A stretch of DNA of 64,000 nucleotides. It comes from Sunxiuqinia sp963678245 (GTDB lineage Bacteria; Bacteroidota; Bacteroidia; Bacteroidales; Prolixibacteraceae). The stretch is from positions 1,488,001-1,552,000 of the forward strand of contig OZ223309.1 in assembly GCA_965140765.1 (NCBI GenBank), in the 5' to 3' direction. The notes below the pieces were generated by a model. The model made no database searches, was not told where the DNA came from, and saw only the letters and a program-made list of their open reading frames with translations. Positions 28,518-36,577 of this stretch are shown here, in pieces. Position 1 is the first letter of the stretch; the number at the start of each line of letters is the position of its first letter. The position numbers were made by a program, and so were the translations under genes.

Positions 28518-29186
28518 ATGAATGAACTACTAAATAAACTGTCCAACTGTATTGAGTTTGGAAAAATAAACAAGGCCGCACCATTTCCTCCGCAAATGAA
28601 AGGGGAAGACGGTGCCGATGAAATTACCCGTCGGGCGTTGGACGAGGGATTGAGTGCACAGGATGTGTTAACCGAAGGATTGATGCCCGGCATGGAACGT
28701 GTTGGTGTAAAGTTTCGCGAGAACAAAGTGTTTGTCCCTCAGGTTTTAATGTCGGCTAAAGCCATGAGTACCGCTATGGTTCACTTGAAACCCTACTTCG
28801 ATTCGGGTGCCGCAAAGCAAAAAGGAACTTTTATTATTGGAACTGTTTTAGGCGATTTGCATGATATTGGTAAAAACCTGGTTGCTATGATGGTTGAAGG
28901 GAATGGCTATAAAGTAATTGATTTGGGAACCGATGTTGATACCGAGAAATACTTGAATGCCTTGAATGAAAATCCGGGAGCTGTTGTTGGTTTGTCTGCC
29001 TTGCTGACAACCACGATGGCTAATATGGAACGGATTACGAAGGAAATAAAGGCAGCGGTTCCTAATACCTTAGTGGCTGTTGGTGGCGCTCCGGTAAACG
29101 AAGAGTTCAGTAAGAAAATTGGAGCCGATAATTATTCTTCGGATCCTCAGGCAATTGTTGAGTTTTTAAATAGCAAAACAGCTTAA
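28518..29186 (+). CDS. Corrinoid (B12-binding) methyl-carrier protein, MtaC/MtbC-like
   Basis: 222 residues. The N-terminal helical cap (about 10-90; ALDEGLSAQDVLTEGLMPGM and FVPQVLMSAKAM) and C-terminal Rossmann-like domain (about 95-215) match corrinoid proteins of methyltransferase systems. The cobalt-ligand motif is DLHDIGKN with His115, followed by GLSALLTTTMANM and VAVGGAPV, the other two signature loops. These carriers take a methyl group from a substrate and pass it on. The gene starts a tight block: 2 bases to the UROD fusion, then overlapping GTPase and activation genes. A stand-alone carrier next to glycosidase genes is the key unusual feature. Confidence 0.95.
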   Translation: MNELLNKLSNCIEFGKINKAAPFPPQMKGEDGADEITRRALDEGLSAQDVLTEGLMPGMERVGVKFRENKVFVPQVLMSAKAMSTAMVHLKPYFDSGAAKQKGTFIIGTVLGDLHDIGKNLVAMMVEGNGYKVIDLGTDVDTEKYLNALNENPGAVVGLSALLTTTMANMERITKEIKAAVPNTLVAVGGAPVNEEFSKKIGADNYSSDPQAIVEFLNSKTA

Positions 29187-29188
29187 GC

Positions 29189-30535
29189 ATGAACGGATTA
29201 AAATTGTTGGAAAAAGCATTTCGGATTGAAGAGGTAGAGAGAATTCCATGGGTTCCTTTTGTTGGGGTGCACGCTGGAAATTTAATTGGTGTTGATGCTG
29301 AAGCCTTCCTGCGCAGTTCGAAGCATATTGTAGATGGAATTGATAAGGCTATTAAATTGTATAAGCCCGATGGAATTCCGGTGGTTTTTGATTTACAGAT
29401 TGAAGCAGAAATCCTTGGATGTAAATTGGCTTGGAGCAAAGAGAATCCTCCGGCAGTTATTTCACATCCGTTGAACGAAGGAGTTGAACTTAGTTTGTTA
29501 AAATTGCCAACCGAAAACGACGGAAGAATACCAGTTATTTTAGAGGCCACAAGAGAACTACGGAAAAAGCATCCCGAGTTGGCTTTGTATGGTTTAATTA
29601 CCGGGCCTTTTACATTGGCGCTTCACTTGTTGGGGACCGATATTTTTATGAAGCTTTTCGAAGATCCTGACTATGTGAATGAACTGATGGAGTTTTGTGC
29701 ACTGGTTGGTATTAAACATGCCGAATTGTTGCTGGATGCCGGGTGCGATGTGATTGCCGTTGTCGATCCAATGACCAGCCAGATTGATCCGATGTCATTC
29801 GAGACTTTTGTAAGTCCATTCGTTACGAAAATATTTGATTTTGTTCGTTCAAAGAAAAAATATAGTTCGTTCTTTGTTTGTGGTCATGCACAACAAAATA
29901 TTGAAATAATGTGCGACTGTAAACCAGATAATATTTCGATTGATGAGAATATTCCGTTAGATTTTGTCAAAGAAACAGCGTTGGCTAAAGGAATTAGTTT
30001 TGGTGGAAATATGAAACTGACCAGCGTGCTTTTGCTTGGAAACGAAATGGACTCGAAAAAGGAAGCGGTTAATTGTTTGGACCTGGGAGGAAAGAAAGGT
30101 TTCATTTTGGCTCCGGGATGTGATTTGCCAATGGATACGCCGGTTGCGAACTTACAAGCGGTTACAGAATTGGTTTATGACGATTATGTCCAGCAGGTGG
30201 CGCGTGAAATGGAACACAGTTCCTCCTTGCAACCACTGAGCTTGGACGGTCACTTCGAAGAAGGCAAAGTAGTGGTTGACATTATCACACTCGACTCTGC
30301 TTCGTGCGCTCCTTGCCAATATATGGTTGAGGCAGTAAAACAGGCTTCGATCGATTTTGGAGACAAGGTGATTGTCAACGAGCATAAAATTAAGGATGTA
30401 GAAGGAATTCAGATGATGATGGCCTTAGGTGTACAAAATGTGCCGACGACCTGTATCAACGGAAACGTGGAATTTATCAGTCAAATTCCAAGAAAAACTG
30501 AAATTGAAAAAGCAATTAAAAAGGCGATGAATTAA
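29189..30535 (+). CDS. UROD-family methyltransferase-like protein fused to a thioredoxin-fold domain
   Basis: 448 residues. About 1-345 is a UROD/MtaA-like domain. MtaA ligates zinc with HxC and a distant Cys. Here the first motif reads FFVCGHA (Cys231, with Phe at the His position and His233 just after), and the third ligand is Cys311 in PGCDLPMDTP. About 360-448 is a thioredoxin-like fold with SCAPCQYM (Cys373, Cys376) and a later VPTTCINGN loop. Fusion of a redox dithiol domain to a methyl-corrinoid transferase is unusual. It may accept the methyl group onto a thiol or keep the active site reduced. It begins 2 bases after the corrinoid gene. Confidence 0.85.
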   Translation: MNGLKLLEKAFRIEEVERIPWVPFVGVHAGNLIGVDAEAFLRSSKHIVDGIDKAIKLYKPDGIPVVFDLQIEAEILGCKLAWSKENPPAVISHPLNEGVELSLLKLPTENDGRIPVILEATRELRKKHPELALYGLITGPFTLALHLLGTDIFMKLFEDPDYVNELMEFCALVGIKHAELLLDAGCDVIAVVDPMTSQIDPMSFETFVSPFVTKIFDFVRSKKKYSSFFVCGHAQQNIEIMCDCKPDNISIDENIPLDFVKETALAKGISFGGNMKLTSVLLLGNEMDSKKEAVNCLDLGGKKGFILAPGCDLPMDTPVANLQAVTELVYDDYVQQVAREMEHSSSLQPLSLDGHFEEGKVVVDIITLDSASCAPCQYMVEAVKQASIDFGDKVIVNEHKIKDVEGIQMMMALGVQNVPTTCINGNVEFISQIPRKTEIEKAIKKAMN

Positions 30536-31440
30536 TGAGCATTCCATTGCACTTAATAACCGGTTTTTTAGGAAGTGGCAAAACATCATTTCTCGATCAT
30601 TTTCTGAAAAAGACCGGCACAAAAGAAAGTATAGCGATTATTCAAAATGAATTTTCTCCTGTCAATATTGACGGGAGAAAGTTTTATGAAGACGCAAATT
30701 TTCAGGTGCTGGAAATTAATAATGGTTCGGTGTTTTGTGTGTGTCTGCTTGGTTCGTTTATTCAATCGCTAAATGAATTTGTTGAAAAATATAAGCCGGA
30801 TCTGTTGCTCATGGAAGCATCGGGTTTGTCTGATCCCATTGGTGTTGGGCAAATTTTTCAGTCATCCCAATTAAAGGGTAAAGTTTATTTAGAACATGTT
30901 TGGTGTTTGGTTGATTCTTTCAATTTTAACCGGATACCGGCTCTAAAAGTACGAATGGATCACCAGCTGCGGAGTGCAGATACCATTATCCTAAATAAAA
31001 CAGACTTGCTAAAAGGAAGTACCGACGATCTCTTAACGAAAATTAAGGCGATCAATCCGTTTGCAAAGATAGTTGAGGGGAAGTACGGGCAAGTTGATAT
31101 TATCGATTACAAAAGAGCACTCAATTTATTTCCTGAAGATCAAGCTTCGGCTTTAGGGCGACCGGATATTGGATCTGTTGTAATTCGTTCAACTCGTTCT
31201 ATCGCTCCCGAAAACTTAACTCAGTTCTTGAATCAGCTAAAGGCAGATTGCCTCCGATGCAAGGGTTTTGTCAAGTTGAAAACTGGCAAGTCAGCTTTCG
31301 TTCAAGGGGTTTTAGATTCGGTTACGATACACGAAGTCGATAATTTCTCGGGCGCTGGAGATCTTGTTTTAATTGGTAATTTTGAGGATGAAAAGAACCT
31401 TCAGCTTATGTTTGACGAATTTTGTAAAGATGAACATTGA
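30535..31440 (+). CDS. COG0523 (CobW/HypB-like) GTPase
   Basis: 301 residues. G3E GTPase with Walker A GFLGSGKT (residues 10-17), EASGLSDP (about 93-100) and ILNKTD (about 151-156). The metal-binding CxCC motif of the family is reduced to CVCL (Cys68, Cys70). A C-terminal CobW_C-like domain follows. Family members act as metallochaperones or insert metal cofactors. The start codon overlaps the previous stop (TAATG) and the end overlaps the next gene by 11 bases, so translation is coupled to the corrinoid genes. A role in loading or repair of the corrinoid cofactor is inferred. Confidence 0.88.
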   Translation: MSIPLHLITGFLGSGKTSFLDHFLKKTGTKESIAIIQNEFSPVNIDGRKFYEDANFQVLEINNGSVFCVCLLGSFIQSLNEFVEKYKPDLLLMEASGLSDPIGVGQIFQSSQLKGKVYLEHVWCLVDSFNFNRIPALKVRMDHQLRSADTIILNKTDLLKGSTDDLLTKIKAINPFAKIVEGKYGQVDIIDYKRALNLFPEDQASALGRPDIGSVVIRSTRSIAPENLTQFLNQLKADCLRCKGFVKLKTGKSAFVQGVLDSVTIHEVDNFSGAGDLVLIGNFEDEKNLQLMFDEFCKDEH

Positions 31441-32116
31441 AAGAAGTTTTACATTTGACGAGCTGGAAATTGATCCGAAGGAGATTATAACAACTTTAGG
31501 ATACACCGAGGAGTCGTTTTTTGAACCATTCCCAACTTATTTGGCTCAGGCGTTTGAGTGTTGTAAACAACTGAATGATATAAAAGGGGCGTACCGAATT
31601 CTCAAGTTAGATGAGTCTTGCTCTGATGAAAAAAAAGTATGCGTTCGGGATTTGCAATTTCACGTTGGACGAACGATTCGGAAAGAGCTAAACGGCGCGG
31701 AAAATATTGCATTCTTTGTATGTACTGCCGGAGCGGAGATTAGTCAGCTTGCTGATAAGTTGCTGAAGGGCGAAGACCCCGTTCTGGGCTACGTGTACGA
31801 TGTAATTGGAAGTGCCATTGCGGAGGCTGTTGGCGATAAAATACAAGAAGCTATCAGCCTGAGTGAACATGAAGCAGGGAAAAGAATTACAAATAGATAT
31901 AGTCCGGGATATTGTCATTGGAATGTGACCGATCAGCATAAATTATTTTCCCTTTTCGGAGGAGCTGTGTGCGGTGTAAAGCTGACACCATCGGCTTTAA
32001 TGCATCCCGTGAAATCAATTAGCGGGCTAATTGGGATTGGTGAAAATGTTGAGTTTAACGATTATCAATGCAATCTTTGTCAACTTGAAAATTGTGTTTA
32101 TCGAGATAAACATTAG
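31430..32116 (+). CDS. MetH activation-domain-like protein, putative corrinoid reactivation factor
   Basis: 228 residues. It resembles the C-terminal activation domain of cobalamin-dependent methionine synthase, which binds S-adenosylmethionine and remethylates oxidised cobalamin. RYSPGY (Arg156 to Tyr161) corresponds to the AdoMet-binding RxxxGY of MetH, and GVKLTPSALMHPVKSISGL follows as in MetH. Beyond it, CNLCQLENC (Cys214, Cys217, Cys222) could bind a metal or iron-sulfur centre, which MetH lacks. The catalytic domains of MetH are absent, so it must act on a separate partner, most simply the adjacent corrinoid protein. It overlaps the GTPase gene by 11 bases. Confidence 0.82.
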   Translation: MNIERSFTFDELEIDPKEIITTLGYTEESFFEPFPTYLAQAFECCKQLNDIKGAYRILKLDESCSDEKKVCVRDLQFHVGRTIRKELNGAENIAFFVCTAGAEISQLADKLLKGEDPVLGYVYDVIGSAIAEAVGDKIQEAISLSEHEAGKRITNRYSPGYCHWNVTDQHKLFSLFGGAVCGVKLTPSALMHPVKSISGLIGIGENVEFNDYQCNLCQLENCVYRDKH

Positions 32117-32167
32117 CTTGTTCTAAAAAAGCAAGGTTAATTTTTTGCAATCTAAAATTTGAAAAAT

Positions 32168-33103
32168 ATGAAAAAAGGATATTGGATATTGGTAATGCTG
32201 TTTATCGCATTAGTGGCCTGCAAACAAGAAAAAGAATATTACGTATTTAGCACCTTCAGAGAGCCGGCAACCGATGGTTTGTTTTTAGCTTACAGCGAAG
32301 ATGGTTATCATTGGAATGATTTGGGAGGACCATACTTGGCGCCAGAAGTTGGGACTCAAAAAGTCATGCGCGACCCTTCTATTGTGCAAGGGCCTGACGG
32401 TACTTTTCATTTTGTATGGACTTCATCATGGCGAGATGATTTAGGAATTGGTTATGCAAGCTCAAAAGACTTGATCAACTGGTCGGAGCAAAAACATATT
32501 TTGCTGATGGATCATGATACTTCTACTGTAAATGTTTGGGCTCCCGAGCTTTTTTATGACGACGAAAAGGAAGAATATATTATTGTTTGGGCATCAACAG
32601 TGCCCTACAAATTCGAAAAGGGAATTGAAGATGAGAGAAATAATCATCGACAATACTATGTCACAACCAAAGATTTTAAAACGTTTTCAGAAACTAAACT
32701 ATTTCTCGATCCCGGTTTTAGCGCAATTGATGGGACGATTGTGAAGTGCGCTCCAAACGACTATGTGTTGGTGTTTAAAGACAATACGCGTCCAATGCGA
32801 AATATAAAGGTTGCCTTTGCTGATTTTCCGGTTGGACCTTTTCATGATATCTCCGGCCCATTTACGAAGTTTAAAACTGAAGGACCAACTGTCGCAAAAG
32901 TGGGCGATCAGTACTTGATTTATTTCGATTCGTATGGCGACTATGAATATGGAGCAGTGAGTACAACCGATTTTGAAACGTTTAAAAATATTTCGGATCA
33001 AGTTTCGCTTCCCGAAGGGCATAAGCATGGAACCATTTTTAAAGTAAAGCAGCAAATTATTGATCAGCTTTTGGCGAATCAGCCTAATTTGAAAAAGGAA
33101 TAA
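32168..33103 (+). CDS. GH43-like beta-propeller lipoprotein
   Basis: 311 residues from ATG 32168 (an in-frame TTG at 32159 is less likely). The lipoprotein signal ends IALVAC with lipidated Cys18. The body is a five-bladed beta-propeller of the GH43/GH-F-J type: VMRDPSIVQGPDGTFHFVW, IGYASSKDLINWSE, NVWAPELFYDDEKEEYIIVW with the likely acid Glu, and LFLDPGFSAIDGTIV. GH43 enzymes remove arabinose, xylose or related residues. It lies between the corrinoid block and the sugar-oxidation genes, 12 bases before the mutarotase. Substrate not readable from sequence. Confidence 0.82.
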   Translation: MKKGYWILVMLFIALVACKQEKEYYVFSTFREPATDGLFLAYSEDGYHWNDLGGPYLAPEVGTQKVMRDPSIVQGPDGTFHFVWTSSWRDDLGIGYASSKDLINWSEQKHILLMDHDTSTVNVWAPELFYDDEKEEYIIVWASTVPYKFEKGIEDERNNHRQYYVTTKDFKTFSETKLFLDPGFSAIDGTIVKCAPNDYVLVFKDNTRPMRNIKVAFADFPVGPFHDISGPFTKFKTEGPTVAKVGDQYLIYFDSYGDYEYGAVSTTDFETFKNISDQVSLPEGHKHGTIFKVKQQIIDQLLANQPNLKKE

Positions 33104-33115
33104 AGAAGTAATAGA

Positions 33116-33517
33116 ATGAAATATAAGAGATACTGCAAAACATTGACTTTAGAAGATAATTTTCGGTTAATTGAAGACTATAAAAAGATTCATGCTCCGG
33201 GCGCTTGCTGGACTGAAATTACAGAAGGCATGAAGGAAGTGGGGATTCTGGATATGGAAATCTATATACACGGCAGCCAGTTGTTCATGATTATGGATAC
33301 CATTGCTGATTTTGATCATGAACAGGCGATGGCCGACTTGGCCAAAAAACCACGACAAGGTGAATGGGAGGCTTATGTTTCCCAATTTCAGCAAACATCA
33401 GAGGATGCCTCAGCTGATGAGAAGTGGCAATTGATGGAACGAATTTTTGAGATCGATCAGGAGAACAGTTATCCGGCAATTGAAGGACAGCTAAAAGAAA
33501 CATATTCCAATGAGTAA
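33116..33517 (+). CDS. L-rhamnose/L-fucose mutarotase family protein (RhaM/DUF718)
   Basis: 133 residues. Interconverts alpha and beta forms of a deoxy-L-sugar, speeding entry into catabolism. The family pattern is visible: LIEDYKKIHAPGACWTEI (Tyr and His of the pocket), GILDMEIYIHGSQLFMIMDT and EWEAYVSQFQ. Cytoplasmic, no signal. Its end overlaps the aldo/keto reductase start by 8 bases, so the two are coupled; mutarotases often accompany L-fucose or L-rhamnose dehydrogenases. A lipoprotein relative is encoded at 1954. Confidence 0.85.
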   Translation: MKYKRYCKTLTLEDNFRLIEDYKKIHAPGACWTEITEGMKEVGILDMEIYIHGSQLFMIMDTIADFDHEQAMADLAKKPRQGEWEAYVSQFQQTSEDASADEKWQLMERIFEIDQENSYPAIEGQLKETYSNE

Positions 33518-34553
33518 AAATAAGCAACTAGGAAATACGGGAATTGAATGCCCATCAATTATATATGGTACCAGTTTTTTAGGAAATCTTTACCGAGAAC
33601 TTTCGGATGATGAGAAACTTAGCTTGATGAAAGAGTGGTTTCGAGTTAGCGAGGGGAAGGTGATGATTGACAGCGCTGGTAAGTATGGTGCAGGGTTGGC
33701 TTTGGAAGTGATTGGAAAGGGACTTGAAAAACTCTGTGTCGATCCATCAACGATTACAATCAGTAATAAATTGGGTTGGTACCGCATTCCGTTAACGACT
33801 GACGAGCCCACTTTTGAAAAGGGAGCCTGGGCGAACTTAAAATTTGATGCGGTACAAAAAATCAGCTATTCCGGAATACTGGAGTGTTGGGAGCAGGGCT
33901 GCGAACTTTTAGGAAAAACCTATAAATCGGAAGTTGTTTCAGTACACGATCCTGACGAATATTTGGCCGCTGCAAGTAGCGACGAAGATCGTCAAGCCAG
34001 AGTAAACGATATTTTGGAAGCTTACAAAGCACTGTTCGAATTGAAAGAAAAAGGTGAAGTAAAAGCTGTTGGAATTGGCTCTAAAGATTGGTTGGTTATT
34101 AAAGAGCTGTACCAGAATGTGAAGTTTGATTGGGTCATGTTTGCCAATAAATTTACACTTTATCATCATCCAAAAGAGATTGTAGATTTCATTGAACAAC
34201 TGGATCAGGATGGAGTTGGAATTATTAATTCGGCTATTTTTAATGCCGGGTTCATTACTGGTGGCGAATATTTTGACTATCGAGTTCTTGATCCTAGCGA
34301 TCCGGCAGACAAGCATTTGTTTGAATGGCGTGAGAAGTTCTTTGCAATTTGCGACAAACACAACATTCAGCCTGGCGATGCTTGTTTGAAGTTCGCTTTG
34401 TCGGCACCGCAAATTAGTGCCGTGGCGCTTAATCCAAGTAAGCCCAAGCGTATGGCAAACAACAAAGAAGTGCTGAAACGAGAATTTCCCAATGAGTTTT
34501 GGGAGGAACTAAAGAAAGAAGGAATTATTGATTCAGATTACAAATATTTGTAA
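33510..34553 (+). CDS. Aldo/keto reductase, probable L-fucose (6-deoxysugar) 1-dehydrogenase
   Basis: 347 residues, NAD(P)-dependent TIM barrel. The catalytic tetrad is visible: Asp54 and Tyr59 in IDSAGKYGAG, Lys87 in SNKLGW and His146 in VSVHDP. The overall pattern (LGNTGIECPSIIYGTSFLGN at the start) resembles D-threo-aldose/L-fucose dehydrogenases, which oxidise C1 to a lactone. The gene overlaps the mutarotase by 8 bases and is 11 bases before the lactonase. Substrate could be L-fucose, L-galactose or an O-methyl derivative. Confidence 0.8.
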   Translation: MSKNKQLGNTGIECPSIIYGTSFLGNLYRELSDDEKLSLMKEWFRVSEGKVMIDSAGKYGAGLALEVIGKGLEKLCVDPSTITISNKLGWYRIPLTTDEPTFEKGAWANLKFDAVQKISYSGILECWEQGCELLGKTYKSEVVSVHDPDEYLAAASSDEDRQARVNDILEAYKALFELKEKGEVKAVGIGSKDWLVIKELYQNVKFDWVMFANKFTLYHHPKEIVDFIEQLDQDGVGIINSAIFNAGFITGGEYFDYRVLDPSDPADKHLFEWREKFFAICDKHNIQPGDACLKFALSAPQISAVALNPSKPKRMANNKEVLKREFPNEFWEELKKEGIIDSDYKYL

Positions 34554-34564
34554 AAGATCTATTC

Positions 34565-35392
34565 ATGATTATCGATACACATCATCATTTATGGAATTAC
34601 GATCCGGTTGAATTTGACTGGATTGATGATGACATGGCAACAATTCGCCGGAGCTTTTTGCCTGAAGATTTGAAAGCTACAATAGATTCGACCGGAGTAA
34701 GCGGCGTTGTAACAGTGCAAGCTCGGCAAATTGTTGAGGAAACCGAATGGTTACTTTCGTTGGCTGCCCAAAATGATTTTATGAAAGGGATAGTAGGGTG
34801 GTTGCCACTGGCGGCTGATAATGTTAGTGAGCTGCTTCAGAAATACTCTGAAAATAAATGGCTGAAAGGAGTTCGTCACGTAGTTCAGGGTGAACCAGAT
34901 CCGGAGTTTATTTTAGGGGAGGTATTTAACCGAGGAATTTCATTGTTGAAGGATTACCAGTTGGTGTATGATATTTTGATATTGGAACATCAGTTGCCAA
35001 ATACAATCAAGTTTGTTGATCAACATCCTGATCAGGTTTTTGTTTTAGATCACATCGCCAAGCCTAAAATCAAACTGAATGAAATTGAACCCTGGGCTAA
35101 AAGTCTAAAGGAGCTTGCAAAGCGGGGGAATGTTTCTTGCAAGATCAGTGGAATGGTTACCGAAGCTGATTTTAAGCATTGGACCCCGGAGCAGCTGCAA
35201 CCTTATTTTGATGTTGTATTGGAAGCTTTTGGCCCCTCCAGAGTGATGTATGGATCGGATTGGCCGGTTTGTTTGGTGGCTACAAAATATTCACGCTGGC
35301 TACAATTGGTTAAGCAGGTTGTGTCAAGCTACAGTGATACCGAAAAAGAGCAGATTTATTATAAGAATGCAGTTAAAACATATCAACTTTAA
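34565..35392 (+). CDS. Amidohydrolase-2 family lactonase, L-fuconolactonase-like
   Basis: 275 residues. Metal-dependent TIM barrel: DTHHHLWNYDP at the N-terminus (His6 and His8), VLDHIAKPKI, then CKISGMVTEAD and YGSDWPVC with the catalytic Asp. The family includes L-fucono- and L-rhamnono-lactonases that open the lactone made by the dehydrogenase. Position directly after the aldo/keto reductase supports this. No sugar-acid dehydratase is in the window, so the pathway would continue elsewhere. Confidence 0.85.
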   Translation: MIIDTHHHLWNYDPVEFDWIDDDMATIRRSFLPEDLKATIDSTGVSGVVTVQARQIVEETEWLLSLAAQNDFMKGIVGWLPLAADNVSELLQKYSENKWLKGVRHVVQGEPDPEFILGEVFNRGISLLKDYQLVYDILILEHQLPNTIKFVDQHPDQVFVLDHIAKPKIKLNEIEPWAKSLKELAKRGNVSCKISGMVTEADFKHWTPEQLQPYFDVVLEAFGPSRVMYGSDWPVCLVATKYSRWLQLVKQVVSSYSDTEKEQIYYKNAVKTYQL

Positions 35393-35487
35393 ATAAAAAA
35401 GGTGACCGTGAAAAAAACTCATATCCTTTTAAAAAAAAGCATAATGAGAAATGTACACGATTCGTATAATATAAACAATATAAAAGA

Positions 35488-36519
35488 ATGAAAGCAATTG
35501 AAATAGTAAAACCTGGCGAGGTGCAAGTCGTTGATCGCAATATGCCGCAGGTGGGTAACGAAGATATTTTGTTGAAAATAAAATATGTAGGATTTTGTGG
35601 ATCAGATTTGAGCACCTATCTCGGAAAAAATCCGTTGGTGCAATATCCACGAATACCGGGGCACGAAATATCAGCCATTATTCAGGAAGTTGGAAAAGAT
35701 GCTCCCGCGAAATTTAAAGCTGGCCAAAAGGTAACGGTTGTTCCTTATACCAATTGTGGGCAATGTTCTTCATGCAAACAGAAACGTTTTAATGCGTGTC
35801 GTTACAATGAAACACTAGGGGTACAGCGCGATGGTGCGATGGCTGAATACATTGCTGTACCTTGGCAAAAAGTGCTGGTTGATGATGAATTGACTGATGT
35901 TCAGCTTGGCTTAGTTGAGCCAATGACAGTCGGATTTCATGCTATTGACAATGCGCAGGTGACTGATATTGATACGGTAATGGTGTTTGGTTGTGGAATG
36001 ATTGGAAGTGGTGCTATTGTTCGTGCACATTTGCGAGGAGCAACAGTTATTGCCGTTGATATTGATGACCAAAAATTGCAAGTTGCGAAAACACTCGGGG
36101 CGACTCATTTGATCAATTCGATGAAACAGAACCTCCACGATGAGCTTGTTAAAATCACAGATGATAATGGTCCTACAGTTGTTGTTGAGGCAGCAGGTAG
36201 CCCAATTACTTATCGCTCTGCAATTGAGGAAGTCGGTTTTGCCGGACGTGTGGTTTGTATTGGTTATGCCAAGGAAGATGTGGCTTTCCCAACTAAACTT
36301 TGGGTGCAAAAGGAATTACAGATTCTTGGTTCCCGAAATGCAAATTCTTCCGATTTCGAGGCTGTAATTAGGTACCTGAAAAATAGTCAACTTGATAGCC
36401 AATTGCTGGTTTCGAAAACCGTTCAGCCAGATGAAGCTCCACAGGCCATGAAAGAATGGTCGGAAGCTCCGGGTGCTATCCTAAAAATTTTAGTTGAATT
36501 TGGAGGATTGAAAAGCTAA
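35488..36519 (+). CDS. Zinc-dependent alcohol dehydrogenase, LgoD-like
   Basis: 343 residues, medium-chain dehydrogenase. Catalytic zinc ligands Cys37 (GFCGSD) and His59-Glu60 (IPGHE); structural zinc cysteines 90, 93, 96 and 104 (NCGQCSSCKQKRFNAC). The cofactor loop is VFGCGMIGSG. The C-terminal GSRNANSSDFEAVIRYL block resembles L-galactonate oxidoreductase LgoD and relatives. It is the last gene of the run, 95 bases after the lactonase, and would oxidise a sugar-acid or deoxysugar-acid intermediate. Substrate inferred from position only. Confidence 0.85.
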   Translation: MKAIEIVKPGEVQVVDRNMPQVGNEDILLKIKYVGFCGSDLSTYLGKNPLVQYPRIPGHEISAIIQEVGKDAPAKFKAGQKVTVVPYTNCGQCSSCKQKRFNACRYNETLGVQRDGAMAEYIAVPWQKVLVDDELTDVQLGLVEPMTVGFHAIDNAQVTDIDTVMVFGCGMIGSGAIVRAHLRGATVIAVDIDDQKLQVAKTLGATHLINSMKQNLHDELVKITDDNGPTVVVEAAGSPITYRSAIEEVGFAGRVVCIGYAKEDVAFPTKLWVQKELQILGSRNANSSDFEAVIRYLKNSQLDSQLLVSKTVQPDEAPQAMKEWSEAPGAILKILVEFGGLKS

Positions 36520-36538
36520 AAGCATACTGCTTTCAGTT

Positions 36539-36577
36539 ATGGGAAGTCAGGCGTTCCAGACTTCCCATGCTTTTATT
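36539..36577 (+). terminator. Terminator hairpin at the convergent end of the PUL and aroE
   Basis: ATGGGAAGTC (36539-36548) pairs perfectly with GACTTCCCAT (36559-36568), followed by GCTTTTATT. The right arm lies in the last codons of aroE on the other strand, so the coding end of aroE doubles as the terminator of the PUL. Confidence 0.6.
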
